Below the pieces are notes generated by a model. It saw only the letters and a program-made list of their open reading frames with translations, was not told where the DNA came from and searched no databases. The position numbers and the translations under genes are program-made. Shown one piece after another: positions 8,641 to 17,658 of a stretch of 64,000 bases of DNA. The DNA comes from Carboxylicivirga caseinilyticus (GTDB taxonomy: Bacteria; Bacteroidota; Bacteroidia; Bacteroidales; Marinilabiliaceae): the NCBI GenBank assembly GCA_025499705.1, contig JAFMVE010000011.1, positions 1 through 64,000 on the forward strand, read 5' to 3'. The stretch's first letter is position 1. Each line of letters opens with the position of its first letter.

Positions 8641-9681
8641 ATGAAATTTATTAACGTAAAGAATGGTGAAATACTATCTTTTTTAGAACAGTATAAAAAG
8701 GAGGATAGGTCTGTTTTGCCAATTTCGACTTTACGAGCAAATTCATTTTATAATAATCCAAAAGCATCTAATGAAGATGTTGTTCTGGTTTTGGCATACA
8801 AGAATGATCAATTAGTTGGGTTTATTGGTTTTTTACCAGATTATTTGCAAGGTGATCCAACGAAAAAATTTGCATGGAACAGTGGTTGGTGGATTGATGA
8901 AAATAAAGGTAGAGATATAGCCATCCCATTACTTCTTTATGGAATGAAACAATGGAATAATATGGTTGGCTTTATCGATCTACCTTACCATTCGTTTAAT
9001 ATACTTAATACTTTACGGTTAATTGATGTATTGGGGGTGGATAGTGGCGTTAAATATGTGCTAAGACCCTATCTCCCAAATAGTAATGTACTGCAGTGCT
9101 TTTTTAGTTTATTACCGGGTATTATTCCGTCATGGTTGCTAAATAGTAAAGTAGATACAAGCTTTTCTTTAGTAAGAGAATTGACAAATGATATGGAGTA
9201 TTTTATCGCAGAAAACCAGAAGAATACATTTGCGAAAGATAGAAATGATTTTGAGTGGATTAAAAATTTTCCATGGTTATCAACACAGGATAATTACATA
9301 AATGAGCAAAAGAAGTATCCATTCAGTTTAGTTACTTCGTCATTTTGTTTAAATTATTTTAAAATAGAAATAAACAAAGAGGTAGTATCAGTTGGTCTTA
9401 TCAAGGAAAGAGATGGACATTATTATTTACCTTTCCTTTATTTGAATGAAAAGTATATAAAATCTGTTCTAATTGATATTGTTAGTCATATCATAAAAAG
9501 TGGAGGGTTGAGTTTATATATTTATAATTCGGTTTTTAATGAAGTTCTTGGTGAAACTGTTATAAAATATTTACCGCAAAAAGAAGTGTTTCAGAAAACG
9601 GCATTTACAAAGGATTTCATAAAGTTATGGGGTGCGCAGATTAATTGCCAGGATGGAGATGGGGATGCTGTTTTTGCTTAG
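8641..9681 (+). CDS. Uncharacterised GNAT-like protein
   Basis: A 346-residue soluble protein not recognised as a named family. The N-terminal part (about 45-130) looks like a GNAT core: VVLVLAYKNDQLVGFIGFLPD, then an SGWWIDENKGRDIAIPLLLYG segment where motif A would fall, though the usual RGxG is replaced by NKGRDIA. The C-terminal half has a similar strand-helix pattern (INKEVVSVGLIKE), so it may be a tandem GNAT. It directly abuts the ACP gene and precedes the flippase, so a role in the same acylation pathway is likely. Function is not assigned. Confidence 0.6.
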   Translation: MKFINVKNGEILSFLEQYKKEDRSVLPISTLRANSFYNNPKASNEDVVLVLAYKNDQLVGFIGFLPDYLQGDPTKKFAWNSGWWIDENKGRDIAIPLLLYGMKQWNNMVGFIDLPYHSFNILNTLRLIDVLGVDSGVKYVLRPYLPNSNVLQCFFSLLPGIIPSWLLNSKVDTSFSLVRELTNDMEYFIAENQKNTFAKDRNDFEWIKNFPWLSTQDNYINEQKKYPFSLVTSSFCLNYFKIEINKEVVSVGLIKERDGHYYLPFLYLNEKYIKSVLIDIVSHIIKSGGLSLYIYNSVFNEVLGETVIKYLPQKEVFQKTAFTKDFIKLWGAQINCQDGDGDAVFA

Positions 9682-9701
9682 GAGGTGTTAAATATCTTGT
9701 T

Positions 9702-10961
9702 ATGCTTGGAAACAGAATAAAAAAAATATTTATATTATATAGAGGTAATATAGTTGCACAAGCATTAAACTTAGTTGTTTTTTTTGGAGCAACATACTAT
9801 TTTCCTATTGATATAATTGGAACGTATTTTATTTTCGTTGCTATTGCTGAAATTTGTGGATCCTTCTTTTCATTACAGTCCCATTTAACTATAGCGCTAG
9901 CTAATACTTTCAAAGATAAATATCAGAACTGGAAAGCAGGTTTTAACATTATTTTATTATTTCATGTTTTATTTATTGTTGGTATAATTATAATTTATTT
10001 TCTGCAAAGAAGCTTTTTCAGTGGAGTATTCGCATTTAAATTATGGTATTTTTTATTGCCTATCTCTTCTCTTTTTTTTGGAATGAATCAGTTAGGTGAA
10101 CATTATTTAATTGCTATTTATAGATATTCATTCGTTAGTAGATTAAAGTTTATAAGGGTTGTTTCTTTTAGTTCTGTTGTTTTAGTATTTATTTTAGAAC
10201 CCAATAGTATAAATGCACTTATATTAGGGTATTTGGTGGGGCAAATTACACAAGTTGTCGGGTATTATTTTTTGGCATATAGAAGATTATCAATAAAATT
10301 TTCAATTCTCGAAGTGAAAATTTTACTGATACAATTCTTTAATAAATACAAACACATTCTTATTCTTAATACAATAGTTTCACCTATAAATATTATTAGT
10401 AATCAATTGCCAGTAATATTGTTACCAATCTTGTATAGTAAAAGTGTAACTGCTAATTATGGAATTGTATTTAAAACCCTTCTTTTTCCGGTAATGTTAT
10501 TTTCTCAGGTCTATGGACAAGATATTTATGTGAAGGCGTCAAATATTTTTAATAAAAAGGAGCCATTATCCAATTTCTGGAAGTTAGAACTTCGAAAACT
10601 TTTTATCATTGCGATTATTCCATTTATCATAATATATCTAATAAGTCCATGGTTTTATGAAAAAGTAATGGGACAAGAATGGTTGTTAGCAGGTGATATT
10701 ACCAGAATCATATTAATTTGGATGTTTATCAATTTTATAAAAACACCATTAGCATCATTAATATCCATTTTACAATTACAGAAGAAATGGCTAGTATTTG
10801 AGGTTTTTCAATTAATTGGCAGATTATTAATCTTTTTTATTTCATATGTATTTACATTTAGTGTTCAGTATACATTAACTTTGTATGCTTTAATAAGCTC
10901 ATTTGCAGGAATAATTCTATTAATATATATATATTATTCAATTGGAAGGAAAGGATTTTAA
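9702..10961 (+). CDS. Polysaccharide flippase-like membrane protein (MOP/Wzx type)
   Basis: A 419-residue, very hydrophobic protein with about 12 predicted membrane segments, an N-terminal RIKKIFILYRGNIVAQALNLVVF helix and basic loops. This matches the MOP exporter superfamily, in which Wzx proteins flip undecaprenyl-linked oligosaccharides to the periplasm. I take the ATG at 9702; the open frame extends to 9645 but that part overlaps the previous gene and has no hydrophobic pattern. An AGGAGGT sequence lies at 9680-9686. The gene is especially AT-rich. It probably exports the modified glycan built by the upstream enzymes. No polymerase (Wzy) gene is seen nearby. Confidence 0.75.
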   Translation: MLGNRIKKIFILYRGNIVAQALNLVVFFGATYYFPIDIIGTYFIFVAIAEICGSFFSLQSHLTIALANTFKDKYQNWKAGFNIILLFHVLFIVGIIIIYFLQRSFFSGVFAFKLWYFLLPISSLFFGMNQLGEHYLIAIYRYSFVSRLKFIRVVSFSSVVLVFILEPNSINALILGYLVGQITQVVGYYFLAYRRLSIKFSILEVKILLIQFFNKYKHILILNTIVSPINIISNQLPVILLPILYSKSVTANYGIVFKTLLFPVMLFSQVYGQDIYVKASNIFNKKEPLSNFWKLELRKLFIIAIIPFIIIYLISPWFYEKVMGQEWLLAGDITRIILIWMFINFIKTPLASLISILQLQKKWLVFEVFQLIGRLLIFFISYVFTFSVQYTLTLYALISSFAGIILLIYIYYSIGRKGF

Positions 10962-11060
10962 ATTCCATAAATATTAAATGTAGAATTTTTCTAAAATATT
11001 TTTAAGTGAGAAAATGATCAGAAAAAGAGTTTTAAAAGTAGAAGGATTAGATTATTTACT

Positions 11061-11651
11061 ATGGGGTTTTTAAAGAAGTTACTCTTAAAAATTGATAATA
11101 CTTTTTTTCGTTGGTGTGTTCGAAAAATATACCCACAATACAAAAGACCTATCAACGGCTATCTGGAGCATTATAAGGTACTTTGGACCTATGTTTTTAT
11201 GCAAAAAGTATTGGGATTTAACAGAAAAGTGCCATGGCCGGTTGATTTTAGAAGTAGAATTATTGGCTGGGAGTTTATTGAAAAAGGTATAATCTGTGAT
11301 CCAGGAGATAATTTAGGAACATACATTAATGCATGTGGAGGTTTAAAATTTGGCGATAATGTTGAATTAGGTCCGAATATAACAATTGTTACGACCAATC
11401 ATTATAAGTATGATGTTAGAAAAACATCAAATAAAAAAGGAGTAATAATAGGTAATAATGTATGGATAGGTTCACATTGTGTGATCCTTCCAGGGGCGGT
11501 AATTGGTGATGAAGTAACAATTGGTGCAGGATGTGTAATAGATAAAGAGATACCCTCTAAATCAACTGTTGTGCGAGGAGATGATAGTATTAAGATTATA
11601 CCTAAGACCAAAGATTATGAGTGGGATATATATAAGGAAGAATTGACCTAA
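11061..11651 (+). CDS. Hexapeptide-repeat (LbH) O-acyltransferase
   Basis: A 196-residue protein. Residues about 85-185 form left-handed beta-helix hexapeptide repeats (FGDNVELGPNITIVT, then IIGNNVWIGSHCVILPGAVIGDEVTIGAG). The His in the TTNH segment is the likely catalytic base of the maltose/galactoside acetyltransferase class. It acetylates a sugar hydroxyl using acetyl-CoA. It follows the flippase after 99 bp and precedes upp by 10 bp. It is probably the last gene of the surface-glycan set. Acceptor unknown. Confidence 0.85.
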   Translation: MGFLKKLLLKIDNTFFRWCVRKIYPQYKRPINGYLEHYKVLWTYVFMQKVLGFNRKVPWPVDFRSRIIGWEFIEKGIICDPGDNLGTYINACGGLKFGDNVELGPNITIVTTNHYKYDVRKTSNKKGVIIGNNVWIGSHCVILPGAVIGDEVTIGAGCVIDKEIPSKSTVVRGDDSIKIIPKTKDYEWDIYKEELT

Positions 11652-11661
11652 ATAAATACTT

Positions 11662-12315
11662 ATGCAAACAAAAATATTTAATCAGGAACAAAGTATTTTT
11701 AATCGGTTTATCGCCGAGATTCGTGACACTTCAATTCAAAATGATCCGATGCGTTTTCGCCGGAACATTGAAAGAATGGGAGAAATAATGGCTTACGAAG
11801 TAAGTAAGGACTTGATATATACTGATAAATCAGTTACAACTCCTTTGGGCATAGCCATTGAAAAAGTACCATCGGAAGAGGTGGTGATAGCGTCCATTTT
11901 AAGAGCCGGATTGCCTTTACATCAGGGAGTATTGAATTATTTCGATCGGTCTGAGAATGCGTTTGTTTCGGCTTACAGAAAATACAACGAGAAAGGTGAT
12001 TTTGATATTCATATTGAATATATTTCTTCACCTTCGCTGGATGGAAAAACAGTATTATTGTGTGATCCTATGCTGGCAACCGGTACTTCCATTGAACTGG
12101 CTTATAAGGCACTTCTTCACAGAGGTAAACCAAAGCATGTTCATATCGTTTCGTTAATTGCAAGTCAGGCAGGAGTGCAATATGTTGAGAATATGTTTAA
12201 GGATGAGCCTGCAACACTTTGGCTGGGAGCAGTAGATGAAGAATTGAATGCTAAATCATATATTGTCCCCGGACTGGGAGATGCCGGTGATTTGGCTTAT
12301 GGAAGCAAAATCTAA
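11662..12315 (+). CDS. upp: Uracil phosphoribosyltransferase
   Basis: Pyrimidine salvage: uracil plus PRPP gives UMP. The 217-residue protein has the PRPP-binding loop CDPMLATGTS and the C-terminal uracil-binding segment GLGDAGDLAYGS, both diagnostic. Length is normal. It lies 10 nt after the acyltransferase but is functionally unrelated. It converges with folK, and the two coding regions overlap by 4 bp with no terminator visible. Confidence 0.96.
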   Translation: MQTKIFNQEQSIFNRFIAEIRDTSIQNDPMRFRRNIERMGEIMAYEVSKDLIYTDKSVTTPLGIAIEKVPSEEVVIASILRAGLPLHQGVLNYFDRSENAFVSAYRKYNEKGDFDIHIEYISSPSLDGKTVLLCDPMLATGTSIELAYKALLHRGKPKHVHIVSLIASQAGVQYVENMFKDEPATLWLGAVDEELNAKSYIVPGLGDAGDLAYGSKI

Positions 12316-12809
12316 ACAATTTTTTTTACTATACTTTTATCATTACATTCTAATAAAAGTTGATCAATAGTTTTATTGAATACTGGGTGAATCAGGTTGT
12401 TCCAATGATCAGAAAGTGGTAAAAGTGTAAATCTCCTTTCGTGAAGTAATTTATGTGGAATGATTAATCTTTCTGATTGAAAAATCACATTATCGATAAA
12501 TAAGATATCAATATCAATAGGCCGGGATTCATACTGAGTTCCGGTTTTTTCTTTTCTTCCTAAGGCTTTTTCAATTTTTTGGGTTGTATCTAAAAGTGTA
12601 ATTGGATCTTTACTGGTATCAAATTCAACTACCTGGTTGATGAAATTTTGTGAGGATTCAAAACCCCATGGTTCACTTTCATATAGGTTTGATACTTTAC
12701 AAGGATTACATAGTTCGCTTGTTAATAATTTAATTGCCTTAGCTAAGTATTCTTTTGTATTGCCAATGTTTCCACCTAACAGTAAAATAGCTTTGTTATA
12801 TTTTATCAT
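12312..12809 (-). CDS. folK: 2-amino-4-hydroxy-6-hydroxymethyldihydropteridine pyrophosphokinase
   Basis: Folate synthesis: transfers pyrophosphate from ATP to hydroxymethyl-dihydropterin. The 165-residue protein has LLLGGNIGNT near the N-terminus, YESEPWGF, and RPIDIDILF with IPHKLLHERRFTLLPL, which are the HPPK signature segments with the metal-binding DxD. Length is typical. It is a single gene, convergent with upp and divergent from sppA. Confidence 0.95.
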   Translation of the reverse strand: MIKYNKAILLLGGNIGNTKEYLAKAIKLLTSELCNPCKVSNLYESEPWGFESSQNFINQVVEFDTSKDPITLLDTTQKIEKALGRKEKTGTQYESRPIDIDILFIDNVIFQSERLIIPHKLLHERRFTLLPLSDHWNNLIHPVFNKTIDQLLLECNDKSIVKKIV

Positions 12810-12890
12810 TTTGTTGTTTGATAATGAATTGCAGAAAAATATTTTATCTTAAACCGACCATATAGTATAGTTGATTATCCTTAAATTTAA

Positions 12891-12922
12891 TTGTACTTTG
12901 ATGGTTATTTTTAATACTTTTG
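12891..12922 (+). promoter_or_regulatory. Possible sppA promoter
   Basis: TTG (12891-12893), a 21-nt spacer and TACTTTTG (12915-12922) fit the Bacteroidetes -33/-7 pattern. It lies about 47 nt before the chosen sppA start. Confidence 0.45.
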
Positions 12923-12968
12923 CTTGCAATCTTTAATTATTAACCCATACCAACTCAAATTACAGATT

Positions 12969-14732
12969 ATGGTAAAATTTTTCAAATACTTATTGGCCAC
13001 ATTTGCAGGAGGCTTGGTGGCTGCAATTTTTCTTGTACTTATTTTCATTGGTATACTTTCAGCTATTGCCTCTTCAGCTGATAAAGAAGCAAAAATAGAA
13101 GAAAATACCTTATTAATTCTGAATCTCGAAGGACCAATTTCAGATAGAGTTGTTGAGAATCCTTTTGAAGATGCATTGGCTGAAATATCTGGTAATCCGG
13201 CAGCAGAAGGTTTGAACAGAATTTTGGCGAATATCGAAAAAGCCAAAAGAGATGAAAATATTTCAGGGATTGTACTTGAAACAGGTCTTTTATCAGCGGG
13301 TTATGAAACCATAGAAGAGATAAGAGAGGCATTGGTTGATTTTAAATCGACAGGAAAGTTTGTATATAGTTTTGCTCCAATATATACTCAGAAAGGATAT
13401 TATCTTGCGTCTGTTTGTGACAAGTTGTATCTCAATCCCGGTGGGATGGTTGAGTTAAATGGATTGTATGCTGAAAGAACTTTTTTCAAAGGGACACTTG
13501 ATAAAATAGGTGTTGAAATGCAAATTGTTAAGCATGGTAAGTTTAAATCGGCTGTTGAACCATTTATGTTGGAAGAGATGAGTGAGCCAGCTCGCTTACA
13601 AACAGAAGTTTATTTGAACTCCATGTGGAATCATCTAAAAGATAAGATTGCTACCGCTCGTGGCGTAGATGTTGCCTTGGTGGATGATATTGCCAATCAA
13701 ATGCCAATGCTGCGCGATCCTCAATTATTATTGGATAATAAGCTGATTGACGGTTTAAAATATAAAGATGAATTCCTTGATGAATTGAAACAATTAACCG
13801 AAACGGAAGCTAAAGATGACCTGAAAGCAGTTAATAGCAGCAAGTATGCTAAGGTTTATGTAGCAAAAGAAACAAAAGGATTTATACGGGATAAAATAGC
13901 TGTGATTTATGCTCAGGGAGGAATTGATGATGGATCCGGTTCAGGAATAATTTCTGAGGAATTATCAAAAACGATTCGTAAAGCTCGTCGAGATAGCTCT
14001 GTGAAAGCCATTGTACTTAGAGTAAATTCTCCGGGAGGTTCAGCTTTAGGGTCAGAAATTATCTGGCGCGAGGTTGAGTTGGCTGGTGAAGTGAAACCAT
14101 TAATTGTTTCAATGGGTGATGTTGCAGCCTCAGGAGGATATTATATTTCTTGTGCTGCGGATAAAATAGTTGCTGGTCCAACAACGTTGACGGGTTCGAT
14201 TGGAATCTTTGGTATGATTCCTAATGTTGAAGGATTAACCGAAAAGATTGGACTGAGTTTTGATGGCGTTAAAACCAATGAATTTTCAGATATGCCAAGC
14301 CTAACCAGACCTTTCCGTAAAGAGGAAAAGGAAATTATGCAGGCATATATCGAACATGGTTATGATATTTTTATTGGTCGTTGTGCCGATGGTCGTTCAA
14401 CAACAAAAGAGGCAATTGATGAAATCGGGCAAGGAAGAGTATGGAGTGGTGCCAATGCCAAAGAGATTAATTTGATTGATGAATTCGGAGGATTGAATAA
14501 GGCCATTGAGCTTGCCAAAGAAGCAGCGGGTCTTGAGAATTACCGTATTCAGGAGCTTCCTGAAATTGAAGATCCTGTTCAGGCTTTTCTAAAAGGAATT
14601 AGTGGAGAGGCAAAAATGTTTATTGGTAAGTCTATTATGGGAGACGAATTTAAGCATCTTCAGACTTTAGAGAGCTTAAAGAATGGAGCTCAGATACAGG
14701 CTCGTTTACCTTATGATATTAGTATTCGATAA
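12969..14732 (+). CDS. sppA: Signal peptide peptidase SppA, 67K type
   Basis: A membrane-anchored serine protease that degrades cleaved signal peptides. From the ATG at 12969 it has 587 residues: an N-terminal membrane helix (about 8-34), then two ClpP/crotonase-like repeats, as in the long SppA form. K193 (in FKSAVEPF) and S388 (in VAASGGYY) match the catalytic Lys/Ser dyad contributed by the two halves. The open frame extends 15 codons upstream to 12924, but the hydrophobic anchor follows the 12969 start directly. It heads a likely operon with lpxK and punA. Confidence 0.95.
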   Translation: MVKFFKYLLATFAGGLVAAIFLVLIFIGILSAIASSADKEAKIEENTLLILNLEGPISDRVVENPFEDALAEISGNPAAEGLNRILANIEKAKRDENISGIVLETGLLSAGYETIEEIREALVDFKSTGKFVYSFAPIYTQKGYYLASVCDKLYLNPGGMVELNGLYAERTFFKGTLDKIGVEMQIVKHGKFKSAVEPFMLEEMSEPARLQTEVYLNSMWNHLKDKIATARGVDVALVDDIANQMPMLRDPQLLLDNKLIDGLKYKDEFLDELKQLTETEAKDDLKAVNSSKYAKVYVAKETKGFIRDKIAVIYAQGGIDDGSGSGIISEELSKTIRKARRDSSVKAIVLRVNSPGGSALGSEIIWREVELAGEVKPLIVSMGDVAASGGYYISCAADKIVAGPTTLTGSIGIFGMIPNVEGLTEKIGLSFDGVKTNEFSDMPSLTRPFRKEEKEIMQAYIEHGYDIFIGRCADGRSTTKEAIDEIGQGRVWSGANAKEINLIDEFGGLNKAIELAKEAAGLENYRIQELPEIEDPVQAFLKGISGEAKMFIGKSIMGDEFKHLQTLESLKNGAQIQARLPYDISIR

Positions 14733-14791
14733 ATATATGGAGCTGGTTGGTATTCCAACCTGTTCTGTTATTTCAATTTTCAAAATCGATA

Positions 14792-15829
14792 ATGCAGATA
14801 AGAAAAGTACTTTACCCGTTCAGTTTGCTTTACGGGGCAGTTACAACTGTGCGGAATAAACTTTTCGATTGGAATATTTTACCTTCCAAAGGCTATAATC
14901 TTCCTATCATATCTGTTGGTAATATAACCGTTGGAGGAACAGGTAAAACTCCATTTACAGAGTATCTTATTCGCTTGTTGAAAAATGATTATAAGCTGGC
15001 GTTATTAAGTCGTGGATACAAACGTAAGACCCAAGGGCCATTTTTGTCAGATGATCAGAGTACTGCATCTGATATTGGAGATGAACCATTTCAGATAAAA
15101 AAGAAATTTGCAGGAATAGAAGTGGTAGTGGCAGAGAAACGTGTGGAAGGTATGCAGATCATCAGAACTAAAACCAGCGCCGATGTGGTTCTTATGGATG
15201 ATGCATTTCAACATAGATATGTAACTCCGGGATTCTCAATATTGGTAATCGACTATAGCCGACCTTTGTGGAACGATTTGCCTTTTCCTGCTGGCGATCT
15301 GAGAGAGACAAGAGCAGGTCAGAAAAGAGCTGATATAATTCTGGTTAATAAATGTCCGCTTTCGATGAGTGAAGAAGAAAAAAGTTATTGGCTGAATAAG
15401 TTAAAGCCTTGCTCAAAGCAAAAGGTTTTCTTTTCGGCCATTACTTACGGACAAATGGTGGGTTATTCAGGGCAGGTTGTTAATGTTATTGACAGGCAAA
15501 TTATTGCTCTTGCAGGGATTGCACGGCCTGAATTGTTCTTTTCTTATCTCAAGTCAAAGGTGAAGATTGAAAAGGAATTGATTTATCCTGATCATCATTC
15601 TTTTAACGAGAAAGATTTACAGGAGATTAAAGAAGAGATTTCGAAAATGGGTAATGATTGGCTCATTATTTCAACAGAAAAGGATTTTACCCGATTATAT
15701 GGGTTGGATGAGGAGATTGATAAAAGATTGGTGTATGTGCCAATTGAATTGAAAATATTATTTGAAGAAGAAAAATTATTAGAATTAATTATACGCAACT
15801 ATGTTAGAGACTATCAGAAAGACAGCTGA
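14792..15829 (+). CDS. lpxK: Tetraacyldisaccharide 4'-kinase
   Basis: Lipid A synthesis: phosphorylates the 4' position of the tetraacyl-disaccharide at the inner membrane. The 345-residue protein from the ATG at 14792 has the family N-terminus (QIRKVLYPFSLLYG), P-loop GNITVGGTGKTP (43-54) and LMDDAFQH. The open frame reaches back to 14747, but the family start matches 14792. Its end overlaps punA by 29 nt. It shows that the organism makes lipid A. Confidence 0.95.
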   Translation: MQIRKVLYPFSLLYGAVTTVRNKLFDWNILPSKGYNLPIISVGNITVGGTGKTPFTEYLIRLLKNDYKLALLSRGYKRKTQGPFLSDDQSTASDIGDEPFQIKKKFAGIEVVVAEKRVEGMQIIRTKTSADVVLMDDAFQHRYVTPGFSILVIDYSRPLWNDLPFPAGDLRETRAGQKRADIILVNKCPLSMSEEEKSYWLNKLKPCSKQKVFFSAITYGQMVGYSGQVVNVIDRQIIALAGIARPELFFSYLKSKVKIEKELIYPDHHSFNEKDLQEIKEEISKMGNDWLIISTEKDFTRLYGLDEEIDKRLVYVPIELKILFEEEKLLELIIRNYVRDYQKDS

Positions 15830-16613
15830 TTTTTTGTCGCATCAGAGCGGTTTAAATCCTAAGATTGGTATTATTTTAGGAACTGGTTTGGGTGGCTTGG
15901 TTGAGGAGATTGAAATAGAAAAGTCTATTCCTTATGAAGAGATTCCTGAATTCCCTGTTTCAACTGTTGAAGGCCATAGTGGAAGATTGATATTTGGTAC
16001 CATCAATGGAGTGCCGGTTTTAGCGATGCAAGGTCGTTTTCACTATTATGAAGGTTATACAATGCAGGAAGTTACTTTTCCTGTAAGAGTAATGAAAGCT
16101 TTAGGTATTGAAACCTTGATTGTATCTAATGCAAGTGGTGGTTTAAATCCTGATTTTAAAGTTGGGGATATAATGGTTATAACAGACCAGATCAATATGT
16201 TTGGTAACAATCCGTTGATCGGAAAGAATCATAATGAGTTGGGCCCTCGTTTCCCGGATATGAGTGAACCATATAGTAAACACTTAATTGCTAAAGCTCT
16301 TGAAATCGGAAGAGAAAATAACATTGATTTGAAGCAAGGTGTTTATGCGGGTACAACCGGACCGACTTTCGAAACTCCTGCAGAATATAAGATGTTTCGT
16401 GTGTTAGGTGGAGATGCTGTAGGTATGTCTACAGTACCTGAAATTATTGTTGCCCGTCATATGAATATGACTACTTTTGGAATATCCATTATTACAGATT
16501 CCGGAGTACCAGGTCAGATTGTGGAAGTGTCGCACGAAGAAGTTCAGGAAGTGGCAGCGGCAGCAGAGCCGTTAATGACAAAAGTGATTAAAGAATTAGT
16601 TTCGGAAATATAA
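15801..16613 (+). CDS. punA: Purine nucleoside phosphorylase
   Basis: Phosphorolysis of purine nucleosides to base and ribose-1-phosphate (trimeric PNP class). The 270-residue protein has GIILGTGLGG, VEGHSGRL, GRFHYYEGY, VSNASGGLNP and AGTTGPTFETPAEYKMFR, the phosphate and purine site motifs. Length is typical. It overlaps lpxK by 29 nt, so translation is probably coupled, and it is followed by a bidirectional terminator. Confidence 0.96.
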   Translation: MLETIRKTADFLSHQSGLNPKIGIILGTGLGGLVEEIEIEKSIPYEEIPEFPVSTVEGHSGRLIFGTINGVPVLAMQGRFHYYEGYTMQEVTFPVRVMKALGIETLIVSNASGGLNPDFKVGDIMVITDQINMFGNNPLIGKNHNELGPRFPDMSEPYSKHLIAKALEIGRENNIDLKQGVYAGTTGPTFETPAEYKMFRVLGGDAVGMSTVPEIIVARHMNMTTFGISIITDSGVPGQIVEVSHEEVQEVAAAAEPLMTKVIKELVSEI

Positions 16614-16622
16614 TATATAGAA

Positions 16623-16648
16623 AAAGGATCCTTTCAGATCCTTTTTTT
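16623..16648. terminator. Bidirectional terminator between punA and the epimerase/reductase gene
   Basis: AAAGGATC and GATCCTTT pair around a CTTTCA loop, with an A-run on the left and a T-run on the right, so it can serve both convergent genes. Confidence 0.8.
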
Positions 16649-17648
16649 ATGCTTTGATATATCGGGCTGCATTTTTAATGGATTCTTCAATCGGGATATA
16701 ATTTATTGGATACAACTTTTGTAATTTCTCGTTTGAGTAAATTGATTTATGCTGTGAGGTACGAGCTGTTTCCTTTGTGAAGCGTGGTTCAACCCGAAGT
16801 ATGTAATACTTTAGTCTTTCGAGTCTCCAGGCTATGCCTGTTAATATTCTTCCTGCTCTGAATCTAGGTGGTTTGGCATTAAATTCCTTCGCACCCATAG
16901 TAAAGAAATCTTTATAAGCAATATTCTCTCCGTTTACAATAAAGCGTTCGTTTACAACATCACTGTTACAGACTTTAATCATTGCCTCCACAACGTCTCT
17001 CACATCCACAAAACCAGTTGATCCAATAGTATAGAAAGGTGTGCCTTTCATGATGGTTTCAAATAGCTGGCCAGTACTTCGGTTAAGTTCTACCGGACCG
17101 ATAATTACTGACGGATTGATGATAACAGCATTTAAGCCTTCTTTGGTTCCTCGCCATACTTCCATTTCAGAGCTGAATTTACTTTGCGAATAAACCGAAT
17201 GATTATCATCGTTTTGCCAAAAAGTTGATTCATCAATTGGTGATCCATTGGGTGAGTCGCCTAAAGTGGCAATTGAACTGACAAAGCAAAAACGGGCAGT
17301 TCCCATTTCAATACAAGCATTTACCAGGTTGGCTGTGCCATCAACGTTGTTGCTGAACATCTCCTTGGAATCACTTGGTTTAAAAGATACCATCGCAGCA
17401 CAGTGATACACTTGCTCAACATCATTCAATGCATCCAGAAGCGAAAAATAATCATGTAAATCGCCTTCAAACCATTCAATATTTTGATAGTATGATTCTG
17501 CATTATCAGAATAAAATTGAAAAATTTTTCTTACAGATTCCTTCGAACTGGTATCTCTGCAAAGAACTCTTACTTTATTGCCTTCTTTGGTTAGTCTGTA
17601 TAACAGATGTGAACCAACTAAACCTGTTCCTCCTGTAACAAAAATCAT
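16647..17648 (-). CDS. NAD(P)-dependent epimerase/reductase (extended SDR)
   Basis: A 333-residue extended short-chain dehydrogenase. GGTGLVG (6-12) binds NAD(P), and the catalytic Tyr/Lys are in VYSQSKF. The layout resembles dihydroflavonol-4-reductase-like or 3-beta-HSD-like SDRs, though the substrate cannot be inferred. It lies 10 nt downstream of the OsmC-like gene and is probably co-transcribed with it. Its end is marked by the bidirectional hairpin shared with punA. Confidence 0.85.
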   Translation of the reverse strand: MIFVTGGTGLVGSHLLYRLTKEGNKVRVLCRDTSSKESVRKIFQFYSDNAESYYQNIEWFEGDLHDYFSLLDALNDVEQVYHCAAMVSFKPSDSKEMFSNNVDGTANLVNACIEMGTARFCFVSSIATLGDSPNGSPIDESTFWQNDDNHSVYSQSKFSSEMEVWRGTKEGLNAVIINPSVIIGPVELNRSTGQLFETIMKGTPFYTIGSTGFVDVRDVVEAMIKVCNSDVVNERFIVNGENIAYKDFFTMGAKEFNAKPPRFRAGRILTGIAWRLERLKYYILRVEPRFTKETARTSQHKSIYSNEKLQKLYPINYIPIEESIKNAARYIKA

Positions 17649-17658
17649 GTAATATTCT

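Noticed and set aside
9645-9701. Upstream start of the flippase
   Set aside because: It overlaps the previous gene in another frame and reads as non-hydrophobic, Cys/Trp-rich sequence; the ATG at 9702 fits the membrane protein.
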